Below are positions 10,941-23,900 of a stretch of 64,000 bases of DNA, piece after piece. The notes under the pieces were generated by a model. It did not search any database. It was given only the letters and a program-made list of their open reading frames with translations, and had not been told where the DNA came from. This DNA comes from Cloeon dipterum (taxonomy: Eukaryota; Arthropoda; Insecta; Ephemeroptera; Baetidae), in the NCBI RefSeq assembly GCF_949628265.1, contig NC_088786.1, positions 2,294,001-2,358,000 on the forward strand, given 5' to 3'. The position numbers and the translations under genes are program-made. Each line of letters starts with the position of its first letter. Within the stretch, counting starts at the first letter, position 1.

Positions 10941-13900
10941 AGGCAAGCATTATTAATGTCTTGGACACGTAGCAGTACTAGTTAAAAGTCACAAACGGAA
11001 AATTTAAAAAGGGTAAACTTTCCAATTATCTTTAAATTAAAAAGGGAAAAAGCAATTTTTTGAAGTCCTGGTAAAAAAATTGATCGGCTTTGTACATCCC
11101 TAGAGATTATTAAAAAATAATCAAATATAAAAATATATATTGCTGAAAACACTCCTGCATTGGAGTGAAATATATCGGTCTCAGTCTGAATATTGATGCT
11201 TTGAAGACTTCAAATCAAATTTGATTTTCCCCTTTTCCATGTGTTTAAATTTAAACTAATTTCATATTCTCAGCAGCACGACGCGTACGTATATTTGAAC
11301 CGCATAAAAAGCAACTAATTTCATCTGGATTCCCCATTGCGTAGTCGTCGTGGGCAGGAGGAGAGAGGAGCATTAGCGCAGGAAAACTGCGTCATAATTT
11401 ATTTTTCTGTTAATAGAGCGTCGGCGGTGGCGAGGAGACGACGACGAAAAAAGTTGCAGTAAAAAAATCAATTTGGCCTGCGCCGTCGTTGGGTCGGTGG
11501 GCCGGTCTGCGGAGTGCAGCGCGCCGCGTTTCCTGCCCCGCTGCACCCGGCTGATGTATGGCCACAGTTTTAATAACACCCTCTTTGTCGTCTTTTCCCG
11601 AATGAATTACGCCGCGGCGTGCACTATATCATTACCGCGAATAAATAAGTGCGCGCGCGTGCAATATTTTTCGTTAGCATGCAGACGAAATATATATACT
11701 CTGCTGTTTTGTATATACGTATACATTATATTGTTGCTTCCACCCTCAGTTATGGGGGAGTTTCAGTATTATTCGATTGAGAAATTGCGAGTTCATATTT
11801 GGTCTCGTTGCGTTTTACTCTCAGTTTTATTCATTGTGTCCAATTAAAGCCAATCGCGAAACAATTGCTTTTTTCTAGTGCAATTCAAAATTGTCCAAAG
11901 ATATCTTTTTACTTCCTAATATAACCAATGGTAAACCCACCCCCTATTACGATGGATCGTCTGATGCTCAAAGACGGTGTTAACTGATGTTAATAAGATC
12001 AAATTAAGGGAGCTAGGGAGATACGATTAAAATTTAAGTCCAGAATTTAGTTTCTCGTGGCGAAAATATGATAAACGTAGCTAATTGTAAGAAAACGCCA
12101 GTTTCTGACTAAGTTGATCGAACTCAGGGGGTGGTTCGACAGGTGGTAGTTCATAGGGGAATATCCCATGACCAAGACCTCAAAAAGTCAAAATTTAGGT
12201 CGAATACGCTCTAAAATGCTATGTTTTAAGAAATCAGGATTTTCAGGGAGCAAACTCATGTTTTTCAGCTTTGAATTCAATTTTCTAAAAAAGGGGATAT
12301 AGGATACCACAAATTTTGCATAAGATATTACCACACGTATATTGGTCACATTTTGGCTATTTTAGATTCTCGAAATTTATGTACCAGGGGATGCCAGATG
12401 TGTTTGAAAAATTCAACCTGATTTAAGTGAAGTTGGTAACCAAGGGCAAATTGTTTGGCGTCAAATGTACAACATTTTGACGCCTCAATTATGAAACCTT
12501 AATTCTCTGAAAAAGATCGCCTTTTCAAAAAAACTGAGCTCGTGTGAAATAGGCAATTCTTGTATTTTTGGCCTAATATTTAAGGGTGCAACTTGAGGTC
12601 TATATTACTCAAGCGAATTTCGCCAACAGGGTGACGACAGTGTTTATTTCAAACCTTTCATTAATTTTTGCATCATTCGGACTGCAGTTTCATTGCGATA
12701 GTTTTCAGAGCACATTTGCGAATTGATTTAGCTCATTTAAATATTATTAGGATTAGAAAATAAAGACAATATATTGCATTACAACAGTTTTTCACTTTAT
12801 TTGTCCGCAGTACAATTCCTATCGAAGTCGGTCCAATTTTATTGCTTTTAATTTACATATTCATAACAATTACCGCGTCGTTTCAAACACCGTACAAATA
12901 TGACATCCTGATTATCATTTCCTTTTCCAATTAACCAAATTTAACGCACGTGTAAATGGCTCCTTGTACGCGCAGTTTGCAGCTACTCTCGACCACACGA
13001 GATGCGGATGAAGCACACATACGTACATTATGAGAGAAAAGGTTTCATCCATCCATCCCTTGCGCATTATGACTGCGAAACAAAAAAGCAGGGAAAAGCG
13101 TGCGCTCGCAAAGTCACAAAAAGGCAGTCGATTTTCATAACAACAATAAAGAGCGGCACGCATTATGTTAATACTAATTTCCAGCATCACCCCTAATGTG
13201 TCCTCGCAAGCTGCTCTTTTGTCCGCTCCCGGGTGCATATTATAAAGCGCGAGCGGGGCTGCATTCACCCCTGTCTCGATTAGCGACAATAATAAAAAGC
13301 GGCCGGCGGCACGGGGACCTTATTGTGGCTTTTAATCCAGAGATTACAGGAATTGGCACGTCTGTTCAGACACTCACTTCACTCTGAATCTGTATACACA
13401 GCGCGGTTTGTTTGCCCGCGCGATTGTGCCGCGGGAAATTGATTGCTCGGAATGAAACGGCCTCCCAGGGAGCCAGCAGTTGATTGCTTCGCACTCGCAT
13501 TTTTATCAATTCAAACGACCAGCAAGCCAACATTTTGTCATTTACATCTCTGCTTTTTTATTTGAACAAAATTAAATTCATTTTACGACTCTGTTTTGAG
13601 CCGGTTTAAGATTTTTTTATTAATATTATGGTAAAGGAATTGAAAGTAGACACAATATATCTGTGGTCTCATTTTGGATGGAAACTAATTCACTGAACAA
13701 AATGCAGTAATTTCCAATTTGAGATAAGCCAATCAGATCGTCAGCGCCCCTTGATGGGTTTGAACCGGCCCATGCGAGGTAGTTAAAATGTTAAACTGCA
13801 CATTTCCCACTCGATCATTATTCAAAGGTGTTTATACGTGGCGGGCAGCATCGATTTCGATTCTCGCTTGAGAATTATGCCAAGTCATGTATCTGTGAAT

Positions 13901-14573
13901 TAATGCTAATGTGAAAGGTCCCGAGCTTGCTAGTGATTTATTTTAAAGAGCCACAGCTGGAGCATTAATAATAAATAGTGACTCGAACCGCTGCTGATAA
14001 TGCGAGGAGGATTGTGCGGAAAACCTTTTCTCATGCGCGCGCGGCGAGAGCAACAAACCGCGCGCGCTTTTCACTCGCATGTGCATGTACACTCTATATA
14101 TATGACAAATTATTCGCGCTCCTATTGACTAAGCGTCCGCTCCCGGGGGGAGACGCCACCGGGGTAATTTATTGGTTTGCATCATTGTGAAGGCTGTCTT
14201 CGGCAAATTACACTATTTACAAACACGCACACCGAATAACGCAGTTTATTATTTGCCAGCCACTCCGGTCGCCGTTCCCATGAAATTGTTTTGCATTGTC
14301 CGCGCTTCCACACTCACTTTTGCACTGTCTGCTGTCACTTTTGGCACAACTGTATAGTTTGTCTGAGGAAATTCGCGTGTTCGCCCCAAAGGAACACGAG
14401 ATGCGAGAGCAGTTTTCTGGCAAGAACAGTTGTTACGATTTCTGAGGCATTTACAGTTCACCTTTGATGCTGTCAGCGCTTAGCAGGAAGAAAAAATAGT
14501 CATTTGGTTTGGTATTTTCTTTGCTTAAACAATTTACACACAAAATACCTGCACCAAATTTAAGAAAGTAAAT
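10941..14573. other. Gene-poor DNA downstream of the unplugged homologue
   Basis: No gene recognised. Short overlapping frames without domains. It may hold regulatory DNA for the neighbouring homeobox gene, which is inference only. Confidence 0.4.
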
Positions 14574-14579
14574 TTTATT
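14574..14579 (-). other. Polyadenylation signal of the unplugged homologue
   Basis: AATAAA on the minus strand (TTTATT on plus), about 125 bp downstream of the homeobox gene stop codon. Confidence 0.5.
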
Positions 14580-14704
14580 CACTGCGACAGCACTCCAGCT
14601 TTCCGCATTCTGTTTTGTTTTATTGTTTTTAATTAAATTTGCTCTCATCTCCGGGCTTTGATATTTTATACAAAGTCAACATTATTGAGTGTCAGTGCAC
14701 AAAT

Positions 14705-17700
14705 TTAGCTGCTCGACGAGACGCTGGGCGTGCTTCCTCCGGTCAGGCTGCGCATGGCACTGCCCGCCGAGTGGTGCAGGAGCCCCGTGGGCGTCAAAGA
14801 GGGCAACCCCGCCAGCTTGAGGGCCGCCCCGCTGCCGGCGGCCGCGGCGGCTGCGGCCGCTTTTTCCAGCTGCTGGTGCTGAGTGCGGACGGCGAAGCGG
14901 TTCACGTGCACCGGGATGGGCACCACGATTTTGCTGTTGCCCTGGGTTCCCACGCCCTGGGCCCCTTGGGTCCCGCGGGTGCCGGAGCCCAGGCCGGCCT
15001 TGACTCGCTTCCACTTGGCGCGTCGGTTTTGGAACCAGATTTTCACCTGCACTTCGCTCAGACGCAGCGAACGTGCGATTTGCGATCGCTCCGTCAGGCT
15101 CAGGTACTTTTTCGCGTGGAACTCCTTCTCCAGTTCGAGCAGTTGTTCGCTGGTGAAAGCGGTGCGTCGGCGCCGGATTTTGCCGCTTGATTTGCCGCCA
15201 GACGAGCCGTCGGTCGGCGAAGTTCCGTCGCCCGTTGCTGAAGTCTCGCTCTCTCCGCATCCAGAGCCTGGACTCGCCGGTTCGGTGCAGTTTCCGCCTG
15301 AAATCATTTTTGAAGCGACAAAATTTAGCTTTCAGCTCTGCTTTCAACACAAATTAAAATATATAGCTTTGTTTTGAATGAAATGGCATGAAAGATATTA
15401 AAAAACGATTAGGATTTTAAGGTGGGATTTGCATTTTATAACTTTTCATCCAACAATTTTCTTAAAAATTTCCTCCGTGGGTGTTTTTTTTCGATTTTTA
15501 TCATTTAAATTTCAAAATAGAATCATAAAATATGAAAATCCTCATAAATCGATAAGAATTGTAAGTCATTTAAGGTTTGGAACAGTTGCAAGAATACCAA
15601 TCTCCTTTTTGGGGGTTGTTACAAGAGCAAACGGGGTATAAAAATTATAAATAATAAAATCAGACTGCCTTGTCAGGTATTTTACGCTATCAAAGCAAGT
15701 AATTAAAGATTTAAAATAATTACACTACCAGGTATAAAAAGAAAATTGTTTAATCTAGATAATTTGCATTCAATTGAGAAACTTCCAGGTCACGCAGCAG
15801 CAAAAAATACTTGGTATAGCAACTCATGTGTATAAGTTTCATGTTGTTTTAATTGAGCCGAAAGCGCGATCGAATTTCATTCATAATTCAGAGCCGCGGG
15901 GGACGAGTGCACACATGCTCGTCAGAGCAATTATAGTTTAGTGCGAAATCATCTCGCGGTTCCCATAAATCTATTTCGCGCCGGCAGTGCTGTGCTGCAA
16001 TTTTAATTGGCAGCGGAATGCTTTTTACGCCACGGCAAAAAACGCGCCGAAAAGAATAACAACGCGGCGTACACACTCACTCTCGCTGGTGCAGATGCGG
16101 CCGCCGCGCGTTCTCAAAACAAGCCAAAGATGCAGGCGATCGCTCTCTGCAGCGATAATTACCAGAGCGAGTGGCTTTTACAGCCACATCTGCTCCTGCT
16201 CACCGCACCCCCTGGGAGCGCGGTCCACGGACCACCCCCTCCTCTGCAAAACTACAATTTTCTGGAAATAATGAAACACGGCGGCGGCGGCGGCGGCAAC
16301 GAGACCCCGGGGACTTTTCGTAATGAGCGGTCTTCCGCCACTTTTTGACCAAATTAGCCAATTTGACGGTGGTAATCTACTCCCATGATTGGTTTTGTTA
16401 TTTATATGTTATATTTATGGTATTCTGGACCAGAGCAGTGTCGGATTAGCTAACAAGCTCATTCGATTGATTAGGCCTGCTGTAGTTCATAATTCTAATT
16501 ATTCTAGATGAAAGATACACTTTATCTTGGATGTAAATTGTTTAAACACCGTCTTTGACGAAGTTTGTGAGCACACCAATCGACTCTTGAGGGTTGAATT
16601 AGGCAAAGTGAATATTTTTTCCGACCAGAAAGTGCAGCGCGACGTGCGAACTATTTTTCCCGCCAAAACAATATGAATGCGAGAAGTGCGCATGCGTTAG
16701 AGTTGGCTGGATCTGTCAAAGAAGTCATTCGTACAGGCGGTCTCTCTGCGAGTGCTCAAACCAGCTCTGACGCATGCGCAGTTCTCACATGTACGTTCAT
16801 ATTGTTTTGGCGGAAAAAACGTCGCGCTGCACATTTTGGTCGGAAAAAATATCCCCTTTACCTAATTCGACCCTCAATAATCGATTGGTGTGCTCAGAAA
16901 CTGCGTCAAAGACGAACTTTAAACTTGCCATTTGGAAAAAAAATCCACTTGAAAAGGGTGAAAACGAAAACGAAACCAGTGTTTGATCTGTTGCGGCACC
17001 ATGTGTGCCTTCTTTTGAAGAAATCCGCTGTTTGGCCACTTACATATTTTGCGTGCTCGTCAAGCAAATAATTCCCCAGCACAAGCGGAGAGCAAAGAGC
17101 AGGCCATGCACTCAAACAGCACACACGCTACCCCTTCTCAAGTGCTCTTCATATAGGGGTTGATCTTGTTAGCAATCAGACCAGACAGACCACCCCACTT
17201 GACATGGTACAAAGTGGTTGCCGCGCGCATCTTTGCTCATAATTGATTGCCACTCTCAGCTGCTCTACTTGGAGCTTAATTCAGGTTTATCACGAATCAC
17301 GCCACATCACCGACTGTTTTCCAAATTGGCTATAGGAAAAATCTGTAAATATGCGGTAACTTCAATCTTTTTATGTTGAATTATATTCAAACTAGCCCAA
17401 AATTACTTGAAAAACTATACAAATTTCAAATACATATTCTTAATGTGTTTTTGAACTCCGAATTGGTACAAAACTGAAGAAAATTATATCAAAACGTTAT
17501 CTATTGGATTGCAGCTGTTTCGGCCCTCAGGCATCATCAACAGTTAACTTGCAAAACAAAATTCATGTAATTAATATACCCCGGAGTAATAACTATATAG
17601 AGAATTCTTAAACTCAAGCTTTGGCAGTAAATTTGTAAATTATTTTTACCCCTTTATACTCAAAATACTATCTAAAAATTAGGAAAAAGCTACAAAATTT

Positions 17701-20700
17701 CCAGGCTGCCGTTTAAATTTTCGAGAAAATCGGCATGTGGTGAACATAAATTGTCGCCTAATTGAAGAGTCAGGATTTGTGTCGAAATTTAGAAATTTTT
17801 TCCTCAAAATTCGCACAACAATGGATATAGATTGCGACGAGAAGGGATCGAAATCAAGCGAAAAATCGATAAATTTATCAAAATCTGAAATCTAACTGTT
17901 CTTCGGTCCTGATTTCGCACTATTGCACACTGTTAAGATAAACTGTTACTTTTAATTTCACAAAGAATAAACTCAATGAATCACTTGTTAAAGCAAACAA
18001 TGCATGCAAAATGCTATTAATTCTTGGCCTCTTCTTTAATACCATCAATGAAAAAGAAAATGAGTGACAAATTTTGCGAATATTGACCACTCAAATTTTT
18101 CTCAGAGCGACACTAAAAATTTATTTTTTGTTCAAAGCAATTTTCTGCATTGCATAATATATATCTAAACTAGTATTTTGTGTACCTCAGCGAGGACCAT
18201 GATGATTTATTTTTAAATATTTTAAATTGATACAAATGTTCTTGAATGAATTATTTTGAAGCTTAATAAAAAAGATAATTTGAAAAATGTTCAAAATTGT
18301 TGCGGAGAGCCTTTTTTTCTTGGCAAGAAGCAATTCACACGCATTTTTCGCAAGTGAATACGTGTACCACTGGCGTGGTAATCATTGACAGACGTGAATA
18401 AATTCCAACCTGTCCAGCAGCGCGGGGTGAGTAACGCGGACGATTTTCGACTGCGGTTGCGGCTATGAGCTCATCGCGCGAGCATGCAAAGCACTCTGCT
18501 CGGAAAGACAATATAATCCACAGCACACAACCACTCAATCGTGTATCGGAGAGTTATTATTATGATTGTTCGGCGGGCGGTGATTTGCATTTAAAACACG
18601 CACAAATGAATGCTATCGCCGATTTCCCATTTGCATCTCATCGCGAGTGAGCAATCACAAAAAGAACACAATTACGTTTTAATGCGGCGTGCAATCGGAC
18701 AGAAAAACAATAACAAACGCGATATTCGATCTCTGTGGCGGCGCATAATCGCCTTTGGGCGTATTACGGGAGCCGACCGACGAATTTATTTACAGCCTGC
18801 CTTGTTTGACACGACAGACAAGTCGCTAAAGAAGCAATTTATTTGTCCTGAGCGGCGCGCCCACTGCGCGCCCGCGAGCAGGAAAGACTTTTCCTTTGCT
18901 CACAATGGGTGCGTGCGCGATTATTGACTGTTTGCACGTGTTTACCTGCTGCCCATGCATATTGCAACGAGATGAGACACTGTCCGTTGTCGTCAAGTGC
19001 TGCTAGCTACTTTTTTGCAAAGTACTTTTTCAAAATTTCTGTATATAATCAATGCATATTTCAACCAAATGTTTTTATAGGCGTGTCGTGATTAAATTAT
19101 ATATGTACAAAAATAAGTACATGACACAAGAAGCGGCAAGTTAGTTGAGGCACCACCCTCTAGCAGAGAGTAATCAGCTTACTGAAAGCGTTGCCGCTGA
19201 TGAGTTCACAAAAGTGATCTCTTTATTATGATTTGGGCCGTCGGGTGCGACTTGTGAATGGCTTTAAAGGAGCCGCTAAAGCAGCACCAAAGTCACAGGC
19301 GCGGCCGCAGTGCGCAGGAATTTTTGCAATTTAAGATCTGTTAAAAAGGATTATGGACTTTCGCAACTCCATCGTTCAAATCACTTATTATTTGAATGGA
19401 AATTGAGCAACCTGATCGGTATTTCCATCCTCCATGCATTGAACTGCCGGAAGACTTAAATTTTAAGTAGAGCTTTTTGCATTATTGGCTTTAACAAGTG
19501 TGGTGCGTCGAGTTTATTGTTTATGTGAGATTTAGCAACAGTTTATCTCTAAAATCAGGGCAGAGGACAAGTTATATTTCAGATTTTCCTGTAAAAATTT
19601 GATGTTTTTCGCTTGATTTCGATTCCTCTTGTCGTGATCTATCAAATGGTGTGCTAATTTTGAGGAAAAATTCACCAAATTGTGAAATAAATCGTGGTTT
19701 TACAGTTGAGAGCAAACTTTTGAGCCGTTTTTCTCACAAATTTAAACACCAACCTGGGAAATTTTTAGCTATGTATTCTCATTTTTTAAATAGTATATTT
19801 AAGTAAAGGCAAAAAGGATTTTTCAATCTTTTTATCTGTAAAGCTTAGAAATATCACCTTTTTTAAACATAAAAAATTAATTCCTATCGAAAACATCTGA
19901 ATACAATTCTGCAATCGTTGTTATTTTCAATTTTAAAACTGAAAAAAACCATATTCTCCTGCAAATTAAGTCATGCGACCTTTGGTTCTCAAAATATTGC
20001 AGGGAAAAGTGTATAGAGGTTGGACAAGAAAAATAGAAAGTGGCTTAGCAGCGAGCAGCGCGAAACATTATTCCAACAGGCGTTTGATCCACATAATTGA
20101 AATTTCATAATCATTCTTTTAATTGTCGCGGCGCAGTAAGCGTGGGTGTTGATGGCGGGCGCAATTCAGCGACCGCACGTCCACTGCTTGATATTGTTAG
20201 CACACCCAGTTTGGACAAGCAGAAGCAAGCGCGGTGCGAAATACAGTGCGAAATGCTAATGGCGGCGCACAATTGAGCGATTGCTATTCGGCTCACATCG
20301 CGTTGGCGAGCCGCGCAGCAACGCGCAGTCAGAGCAATAACTATGCAAGGTGAAATGCACATTTGCCTACTAATTTTGCAACGATCGCGGAATATCAGAT
20401 CAAACGGTGGTGCCGCGCCGCCATTCGACGCGGATTGATGGCGTCTCGTCGCATATATTTATCGCCAAGCCGGTCTTTTGCGGTAATCGAGGGCCCTTTG
20501 TGGCATTATTATGTGCAAATCCAGCTACTGCATGCTCATTTCACATTCCGCGTCCATTCAAACCCGGCGTGCATGCCTTGGCACGCTGTCAAAATATAAC
20601 CCGCTGGCTTTTTAATGTAACTCACCCAATATATACGGCTGATTTGAGATCAATACACTCTTTCTCCCTTGCCCACGATCGATTTCCCCTAATTAGCTTG

Positions 20701-23096
20701 AGTTTAATTGCAAATATATAAATTTGTATCAAATAATGCGTGCATACAGTACAACATTGAAATCTTTGACTTTTTTGTAAAAATTAATGTAAAAACAATT
20801 TTTAACTGGAAAGCTGAATGTTATATACATATGACTCGTCAGCCAAAAAATATTTGGCGTTGAAAATAAATTTTGAAAGCCATTAGCAGGCCATTTGAGC
20901 GAAAGTAGCAAAGTGGCAATTGTAGCAATCCATCACTCGGCGGTGCACGCGTTTTTTCCTCTCACCGACTTGTTTTGAAGATTGTGTTTGGCTGTTATTT
21001 TGAGTTCTCCGCCAGTTCTGCTCGCTCGACTAGCTTCAAAATCCCCGGCGCAGCGGCGGTTACAACTTATTAGTTTTGCCAGTTGTATATTTTAGTAAAT
21101 GTGGTGAGAAATGAGAGGAAATCGTCGCGCTGCCAATGATAATGTTCAAAGCAGTAGCCTGCTCCACCGAGTGCCCAGCGGCACAGTCTCTATTTTGGGC
21201 AATGGAGCAGAAATGATTTGTATGACACCTGCTATTTTCTTTGGCGCACACCGCGAGAAAAACGGCACCCGACGACACCGTAGGTGAAAAATCGCGTTTG
21301 TCGACGCGAGCAGACCCTCATCCCTCGGGTCCACGTGTGCCTTTCAGATCTAATGGGCCCACAAGATACTCATCTGGCAAATTTGAACTTCTCTCATCAC
21401 ATTTTACAAACCTTTCCATGCCTGGCGGATATTGACTTATGAATAAGCTACTTGATAAAGTGATTTTAAATTATTTTTGCAAACAGATACTTATAGCTTA
21501 GCATTATTGATTTATTTACATCTTTTCACCCGTAAAAACCTTTATTTTTTATTAAAGAAAAAAATATAAATATAATTTTATTTATACTGTGCTAAAGTAA
21601 AATCAAACATGAATTTGTATAAAAATAAACAAAACCAACATATTAAAGTGGAGTTTTACATGCAAACAATTAAAGTGGAATGATACTGGGCAACAATTGA
21701 AAATTATTTGAATTGTTGGATGCCATAAACAATTGATCGATAAACAATTTGTTCAACAATTTGCAATAATAAAAAAGGACCTTCCTAAAATAAAAATTCA
21801 AATTTTGCCAATTTTCTCCAAAATGTACAGTGCTTGAACATATTTTCTTGGCAAATTTCGATTCCTCTCGTCGAGATCCGTCCAACGTTGTATTCCACTT
21901 AGTGGGGATGAAACTCTTGGTTTTGAAATTAAATCGGATTTCAAGTAAGGAGACAGCCATTACCATTTGACAAGCACGGTAACTTTCCAGCCAATTTTCT
22001 CAAAAAATTACAGTGCTCCCTTAGGTCAATTTAGGCTTTAACTGAATCCTAAGGGATGATTTTATGCATTGGCAACAAGCATTTTCCAGGCTTTTGCAGT
22101 ATCATTCCTCTTTAAGAACATTCTGTGTTCTTGACTCTAGCAAGAAGTTAATTGAGTTTATTGATTGTTAAATTTAGCAACAATAATGAAATCAGGACCG
22201 AGGAGCAGTTAAATTTCAGATTTTAACAAATTTCTAGATTTTTTTCACTTGATTTCGATCCCTTTTTTGTCGTGCTAAATTTCCCTTTTGGTGGAACAAA
22301 TCATGATTTTCAATAAACTTTTGAGCCGATTTTCTCAAAAAATTTAAGCGGCAACCCGGCAAATTTTAACCTTTTTCTGAATTTTTAGCGGTTGAAATTT
22401 TTTTGTAAAGCTTTACTTTAAATTATCAAGCAGTAAGTCATCACTACCAGACTTTCATCAAACATAAGGGCACTCTTTGTTTAAGAAACAATAATAATTT
22501 AGGGAAACATCAAAAGTTAAGCTATTTCCTGAGAATTATCACCTGCGATTCTTAATATTAACAAACTGCTGCACATGGAAGCTCTTGCTGCTCGCTAAAT
22601 TTATTAAAATTAATCACATGCAGATTTTTTCTCAGATAACAGGTGGAAAATTAATTTATTTTTACTAAATCTGGCAATGAGCTCCTATTTCTTTAGCTTT
22701 TATTTCACTCATTCAGCAACTCGGGGGGAAAAAATAAAAATTCCTGCACTGACCTGTAAAAGAGGCATCGTCCTCCCTGGGCTGCGGCGAGGATCTGGGC
22801 GAAATTTCGTCCTCGTCTTCAGACGAACTTAATCTCTGGGGGCTGAGCGAGGGGTGTGGAGGTGGAGGGTGTAGGGGCAGGAGCCCGTGGGGCGGTATTT
22901 GGGGGTGGTAGAGGCCCTGGTGCTGCAGGTGCAGCATCAGCCAGGGACTGTAGAGGAGACCCCAGGGTGGCGGCGCCAGGGCGGGTGGCGCCGACACATC
23001 TGGCACTGGAGGGGGCGGCCGGTGGGCAGGACGGCCTCCGGCGATTATGGCTTCGATGGAGAAGGGAAGAGGAGGCAGCTCTTTGTACGTCTCCAT
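14705..23096 (-). CDS. unpg: Gbx/unplugged homeobox transcription factor
   Basis: Two coding exons, 23096-22754 and 15297-14705, with a 7456-bp phase-1 intron, give 311 residues. Near the N-terminus (about residues 11-18) PFSIEAII is an engrailed-homology-1 motif, the Groucho-binding repressor motif that also opens GBX proteins; this supports the ATG chosen. A Pro/His-rich stretch and an acidic SSSEDEDE segment follow. The homeodomain spans about residues 155-214, with [19 protein letters not shown], recognition-helix [13 protein letters not shown] and Q50. The GBX signature [15 protein letters not shown] and TQHQQLE sits just after it, then an eight-Ala run and a Ser/Gly tail. Insect Gbx (unplugged) acts in brain patterning and tracheal development. 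The intron contains MITE copies and AT-rich repeats. An upstream non-coding exon is proposed separately. Confidence 0.95.
16542..16922. repeat. Fold-back MITE family 1, copy 2 (in unplugged intron)
   Basis: TTAA at both edges. The left arm has CACCGTCTTTGACGAAG and the right arm ends CGTCAAAGACGAACTTTAA. Long inverted arms carry GAGCACACCAATCGA and its complement, with TGCGCATGCG near the centre. Open frames across this element are artefacts of the arms. Confidence 0.9.
17690..17960 (-). repeat. Dispersed repeat family R4, copy 1
   Basis: The reverse complement reads GAAATCAGGACCGAAGAAC, then ATTTCAGATTTTGATAAATT, then CGCTTGATTTCGATCCCTT, matching the plus-strand copies near 19509 and 22150. 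Boundaries are approximate. Confidence 0.6.
19509..19770 (+). repeat. Dispersed repeat family R4, copy 2
   Basis: Starts AGTTTATTGTTTATGTGAG and includes CGCTTGATTTCGATTCCTCT, CTTTTGAGCCGTTTTTCTCA and ACCTGGGAAATTTTTA, all with counterparts in the 22150 copy. Boundaries are approximate. Confidence 0.65.
21671..22114. repeat. TTAA-flanked MITE family R3, copy 1
   Basis: An 18-bp inverted terminal repeat: the left end TAAAGTGGAATGATACTG corresponds to the reverse complement of the right end CAGTATCATTCCTCTTTA, and TTAA is present at both outer edges. The interior carries ATTTTCTCCAAAATGTACAG and TCTCGTCGAGATC, shared with copies at 40615 and 48840. No coding capacity. It is the only copy here without a nested insertion. 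Confidence 0.8.
22150..22385 (+). repeat. Dispersed repeat family R4, copy 3
   Basis: Follows the R3 element by about 40 bp. Shares AGTTTATTGATTGTTAA, GAAATCAGGACCGAGGAGC, CTTGATTTCGATCCC and CTTTTGAGCCGATTTTCTCA with the other copies. Boundaries are approximate. Confidence 0.65.
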
Positions 23097-23106
23097 GATT
23101 GAGAAA

Positions 23107-23900
23107 CCTGACGCCAGGAATGCAGTTCTTATTAATCGGGTGTAGACCTTACAAAATTTTAGAATGATTTGTAAACGGAATTTACCCCAAACAAAAAATT
23201 TAACGGTTGAGATTTAAATAGAAGGTATTTTTAATCCTTCTTTTCATTTATCAATGTTAAAAATATAAAAAATTGGGGGTTCGAGGAGTATTATTGTAAC
23301 TCGTATTTTAATTTTAGTTGTATTTAAAAAATTCTCTGACCCTTAAAAACTTTAAAAAATGGAATCTTCTCCTTTGGACATAATTTTAGAATAGAAAAGA
23401 AAAATGATTATGGGTTTAAAATAAAACTAAAAAACTAGCTCTTTAAAATTCCAGTCCTATATTTTTCAATTAAATAATTTAATCTTGGATTTTCCTATTA
23501 TCTACGCAATAAGAGACATATGAATATTATTATCTGCGCCCAACCTTCCTCTCTGGCCAGGTTAATTATTATTTGCAATGAATTTTTACAATCAGAAATA
23601 TTTTATTAAAATAAATTAAGCTAAAAAAATTGGATCTTCTTACCTTTGATAATTTTCACAAATTGGCACACAAATAATCCTGATTGCTGCGTTCAACAGA
23701 TGCACTCATGCTTGTGGCTGCGACTGCCGAGCGACAACAACTGGAGGCCGGCGATCGGCGGCAGGGTCCCGGAGGCCGATCGGGGCGGCGTCGCGCGCTC
23801 GCCGGCTCCGCCCCGCACGCCGGCCATTGGCGGCTCCAATTTGTCGGCACTTATTGTTAGCGCTGGATTAGTGCGGCGGAAACGAGCGGGAAATGAGCGG
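23107..23900 (-). promoter_or_regulatory. Probable 5' UTR intron, 5' UTR exon and promoter region of the unplugged homologue
   Basis: On the minus strand an acceptor-like GGCGTCAG lies 11 bp before the unplugged ATG (exon start 23107), and a strong donor CAAAG|GTAAGA lies at 23645/23644. This suggests a 5' UTR exon from 23645 upwards into GC-rich DNA (about 23690-23900). That exon contains an 18-codon upstream ORF, 23709-23656, starting ATGAGTGCATCTG and stopping in TGA before the splice site. The transcription start is not determined. Confidence 0.5.

Larger units (their letters stand above)
15298..22753 (-). other. Large intron of the unplugged homologue
   Basis: Donor GTCAGT directly follows the acidic segment and the acceptor is TGATTTCAG. 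The intron holds a family-1 MITE (16542-16922), a TTAA-type MITE (21671-22114), three copies of a dispersed repeat (about 17700, 19510 and 22150) and a (GGC)n run near 16280. No nested gene is recognised. It may hold enhancers, but that is inference. Confidence 0.75.

Noticed and set aside
14639-15377. Long plus-strand frames opposite the homeobox exon
   Set aside because: They are antisense shadows of the GC-rich unplugged exon, whose own frame is unambiguous.
16673-17071. Open frames starting [16 protein letters not shown] and similar at 4955, 16499, 50573-50894 and 55250
   Set aside because: They are translations of the fold-back arms of MITE family 1 and recur at each copy on both strands. 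There is no independent coding evidence.
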